Assembly: GCA_004551905.1 (NCBI GenBank)
Contig: SFPL01000044.1
Coordinates: forward strand, 1 to 24,316
Source of the DNA: Lentisphaeraceae bacterium
GTDB lineage: Bacteria > Verrucomicrobiota > Kiritimatiellia > RFP12 > UBA1067
DNA: 24,316 nucleotides
Direction: 5' to 3'
This document shows positions 22,680-24,316 of the stretch, piece after piece. Position numbers and translations under genes: made by a program. Position 1 is the stretch's first letter; each line of letters begins with the position of its first letter. Under the pieces are notes generated by a model that was not told the origin of the DNA, searched no databases, and saw only the letters and a program-made list of their open reading frames with translations.

Positions 22680-22755
22680 CGCGCCTGTCCCACTTATTAC
22701 AAGGCGCGATTCGTTTGCGGCTTCCAGAAGTAAACTTGATTTTAGCGGCAGTTTA
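22680..22755. repeat. Two stem-loops upstream of the dnaG promoter
   Basis: CGCGCCT at 22680-22686 pairs with AGGCGCG at 22702-22708 (15-base loop). GTAAACT at 22730-22736 pairs with AGTTTAC at 22749-22755 (12-base loop). This otherwise gene-free stretch lies between the dnaG promoter and the HTH ORF. The stems may be transcript ends for the FlbD-like gene or remnants of an element end; neither is followed by a T-run. Confidence 0.5.
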
Positions 22756-22775
22756 CCCCCCATAAAAACTGGCTG

Positions 22776-23096
22776 TTGCAGCGTCTCGGGTTCCTTGCCG
22801 AACTCGGATGGACGATGCGCCGAATCGCCGAGTACATGGGCTGGAGCGCCCAGACCATCGCCAACGAGCTGCTCAACCGCAGGGTGGACAGCGATATGCC
22901 CTTTGCTGAGAGAAGCAGGACGCCCTACGACGTCTTCATCGAGAAGCACGGCGCGAAGGGCAAGGCATCTCGGCGCCGGTCTCCGCCTGTTCCGGCGTCG
23001 GTTCGGACGTCGGCCAGAGAACGCGATTGCCGTCCAGTGCGCAGGCGCCCATCTGCACCAGCGCCGCGACGTTCGCGCCGATGTCGGCGATCTTGA
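22776..23096 (+). CDS. Possible helix-turn-helix protein remnant
   Basis: This is the only plus-strand frame that looks coding. It starts at a TTG (in-frame stop just upstream at 22743) and encodes an HTH-like segment: LGWTMRRIAEYMGWSAQTIA then NELLNRR. It continues to TPYDVFIEKHGAKGK near 22965. Codons up to there are G/C-ending, as expected of real genes here; the rest, to 23096, is basic and low in character and runs opposite the FlbD-like gene. The HTH recalls IS30-type or resolvase-type DNA-binding regions ('REIAKxLGRSxSTISREL'). No promoter or ribosome site is visible. Most likely it is a broken piece of a mobile-element gene. Confidence 0.4.
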   Translation: MQRLGFLAELGWTMRRIAEYMGWSAQTIANELLNRRVDSDMPFAERSRTPYDVFIEKHGAKGKASRRRSPPVPASVRTSARERDCRPVRRRPSAPAPRRSRRCRRS

Positions 23097-23568
23097 ACTG
23101 CGTCATCAGCGTGTTCTTGAGCTTGCCGAGCGACTTCGGCGCCAGACGCTTCAGGCGCTGCACCTCGGCTTCAGACAGCTCAAGCGCGGCACGCGGAGCC
23201 GGGGGCTCCTCCGCCGATGCAGGCTTCTTGGGCGCCTTGGGCGTCTGCGCCTTCTTCGCGCGCGTCACGCGCTTCTTCGGCTTGACCTCGTCCGTCGCCT
23301 GTGCGGGCGTCGGCTCCGGTTCGGGCGAGACGTCCTCTGGCGTCGGCGTGAGGCTGTCGCTCGATGGCACCGGCACGACCGCCGGCGTCGGTACGCCGTC
23401 CAGCAGGCGAAGCACATCCTCCGGCGACTCGCACACTTCGTAGTCAAGGCCATCGCCAATCGGGACGACAATCGCGCCACGCCCATCACGGCGCGGCTCG
23501 ACCGTCACAACAAAAGCGGCATTCAGCCAGATGGGACGGCTATCAAATCTTGTCAGCTTGATATACAT
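22936..23568 (-). CDS. FlbD-like N-terminus fused to a basic linker and unknown C-terminal domain
   Basis: Residues 1-60 of this 210-residue protein (YIKLTRFDSRPIWLNAAFVV ... CESPEDVLRLLDG) resemble the small FlbD family ('IKLTRLNG..lwlN.dlIe.ie...VrEs.eeV'). Residues 60-130 form a Pro/Thr/Lys/Ala-rich linker with KPKKRVTRAKK. Residues 130-190 hold a compact helical domain (SEAEVQRLKRLAPKSLGKLK, FKIADIGANVAALVQMGAC, then NRVLW) that resembles a winged helix but which I cannot name. No flagellar genes are nearby, so a regulatory or DNA-binding role is more likely than a flagellar one. AAGGAG lies about five bases before the ATG, and a promoter lies 26 bases upstream. Confidence 0.6.
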   Translation of the reverse strand: MYIKLTRFDSRPIWLNAAFVVTVEPRRDGRGAIVVPIGDGLDYEVCESPEDVLRLLDGVPTPAVVPVPSSDSLTPTPEDVSPEPEPTPAQATDEVKPKKRVTRAKKAQTPKAPKKPASAEEPPAPRAALELSEAEVQRLKRLAPKSLGKLKNTLMTQFKIADIGANVAALVQMGACALDGNRVLWPTSEPTPEQAETGAEMPCPSRRASR

Positions 23569-23594
23569 CAGAACTCCTTATGGTGGATTTCCCG

Positions 23595-23606
23595 ATTATA
23601 CCATAT
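23595..23606 (-). promoter_or_regulatory. Extended -10 promoter of the FlbD-like gene
   Basis: The minus strand reads ATATGGTATAAT. Unlike the other copies, the ATG is 26 bases downstream and is preceded by an AAGGAG ribosome site, so this message has a true leader. The element contains the stop codon (TAA) of the 42-codon ORF upstream. Confidence 0.75.
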
Positions 23607-23724
23607 CTGCCGCCATCAGGGACGCCCACTTTTTACGGCGGACGCATTTAAAACCGAACTGCGGGATAAGGTTGTGGAAATCCTCGTAGATGACATCAAG
23701 CGAATTCTGTAGTATATTACCCAT
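23596..23724 (-). CDS. Possible 42-residue protein
   Basis: An ATG at 23724, with AAAGGA seven bases before it, opens a frame reading MGNILQNSLDVIYEDFHNLI and on to KKWASLMAADMV. It ends at a TAA inside the next promoter, just as gluQ does at 13601. I recognise no family. The overlapping plus strand is also open (ending DKVVEILVDDIKRIL at 23712), so the coding strand is uncertain. It could be a small real gene or the start of a truncated one. Confidence 0.35.
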   Translation of the reverse strand: MGNILQNSLDVIYEDFHNLIPQFGFKCVRRKKWASLMAADMV

Positions 23725-23777
23725 TGCGGCGTTCCTTTACTTTGGTTGTTTTTGCGAAATTAAAGGGTCTGAGCTTG

Positions 23778-24161
23778 TTAATAGAGTAGTGTTGATAGAG
23801 TAACTCCTGCCAGGCGATACCTCTGTTGCGGCGACAGCGGATGGTCGGGATCCGTCCTGCGGCTAAGCGCAGGCTCCCCTTTCGCCTCCAGTTCCGCCCG
23901 CTCGGCCTCTCGCGCGGCGAGGATCTCGCTCATGGCCTTGCGCATCGACTTCTCGTGGCAGTCTCGGATCACATCCCAGTCGTCCGCGTTGCCGTAGATG
24001 AACGCGTAGCCGCGCCGCGCCTTCTCGTCGTCATCGAGAAAAAACGCCCGGTGCGCACCACGCATAGCGCCTCGCTTCGCGATCAGCCTAGCGGCTGGTG
24101 GATATAGCCGACTAATCAGGTGGTAGCATCGGCAATTCTCTCTAAGCCTCGTCTTCCGCAT
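23778..24161 (-). pseudogene. Shrunken REP-associated (IS200-like) transposase gene
   Basis: The 127-residue frame begins RKTRLRENCRCYHLISRL, like the start of REP-associated tyrosine transposases ('RKxRL....YHvisRv'). AHRAFFLDDDEKAR matches the next block. A short stretch (YPPAARLIAKRGAMRG) splits these two blocks. The HUH motif, the catalytic Tyr and most of the middle are missing. The frame then joins GYAFIYGNADDWDVIRDCHE and a charged helix that look like a family C-terminus. It is probably an internally deleted, inactive copy; the family call is by eye. A palindrome lies 62 bases upstream. The start codon follows a promoter unlike those of the core genes. Confidence 0.5.
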
Positions 24162-24168
24162 GTCGAGC

Positions 24169-24198
24169 AGTGTATCACAAAACCGATTACTATGTCAA
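24169..24198 (-). promoter_or_regulatory. Possible -35/-10 promoter of the transposase-like gene
   Basis: TTGACA (24198-24193) is 18 bases from TACACT (24174-24169) on the minus strand, and the ATG follows after seven bases. This has a consensus -35 but lacks the extended TGG of the other promoters, in keeping with an acquired gene. Confidence 0.4.
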
Positions 24199-24223
24199 TG
24201 CTACTATATCAATAACACGGATT

Positions 24224-24272
24224 ACAAATACCCCCGTCGTCTCGGCTGCGCCGAGCCGCCGTGGACATTTGT
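24224..24272. repeat. Nested palindrome next to the transposase remnant
   Basis: Outer arms ACAAAT (24224-24229) and ATTTGT (24267-24272) enclose an inner hairpin, CTCGGC (24241-24246), loop TGC, GCCGAG (24250-24255). A hairpin beside a REP-associated transposase is what that family normally recognises, so this may be its REP-like end. The remaining sequence to 24316 shows no gene. Confidence 0.5.
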
Positions 24273-24316
24273 AAGCGGTTTTGCGCGACGAGACCCTGCC
24301 GCACAGCCTGTTCAAG

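Noticed and set aside
22573..23712. Single 379-codon plus-strand gene from the dnaG start region to 23712
   Set aside because: Most of it is the complement of the FlbD-like gene and of promoters. Only the last 25 residues (ending DKVVEILVDDIKRIL) look protein-like, and the opposite strand is also open there.

Overview
All convincing protein genes lie on the minus strand of this high-GC bacterial window, packed into about six transcription units read from right to left. Two secreted carbohydrate-active proteins, a TPR-ExbB-ExbD operon and a dnaG-led MoxR/VWA (Bat-like) operon fit a saccharolytic, Gram-negative-type bacterium. The PVC group (Kiritimatiellota or Verrucomicrobia-like) is my best guess. 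That is an inference from layout and promoter style; no marker gene here settles it.

Layout from right to left. 24316-22680 is an accessory patch: a shrunken REP-associated (IS200-like) transposase next to a palindrome, a 42-codon ORF, a FlbD-like two-part protein and a plus-strand HTH ORF. 22660-13601 is dnaG, moxR, DUF58, a membrane-anchored Bat-region protein, a VWA protein, a CPA2 cation/proton antiporter and gluQ. 13612-10446 is tRNA-Ser(UGA), a GH27 alpha-galactosidase and an EamA permease. 10353-6146 is a TPR lipid-envelope/periplasmic protein, ExbB, ExbD, a proline-rich membrane protein and pyrE. 6145-1863 is a YihY/BrkB membrane protein, rfbD-like reductase, fabG, galE and a uracil-DNA-glycosylase-like protein. 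1833-163 is one secreted six-hairpin carbohydrate-active protein.

Two features run through the window. First, six units start with the same extended -10 element (core TGGTATAAT). In four of them the ATG follows only 6-9 bases after the -10 box, so those messages should be leaderless. A fifth copy sits in front of a tRNA, which shows the motif is a promoter and not a translation signal. Inside the units, ten gene junctions are 4-base overlaps (ATGA, GTGA or TTGA), so later genes look translationally coupled.

Second, short tandem repeats of period 7, 8 or 9 are scattered through the window, both between and inside genes. Two copies have been absorbed in frame into proteins (the UDG-like protein and the EamA permease). 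Another pair, in inverted orientation with perfect 10-base terminal inverted repeats, brackets a collapsed GxxExxY gene between moxR and the DUF58 gene. These insertions account for the breaks in the otherwise tightly packed dnaG operon. Other points of note are an ExbB/ExbD pair lacking the TM Asp and its partner Thr, and a 63-base near-perfect hairpin at the left edge.
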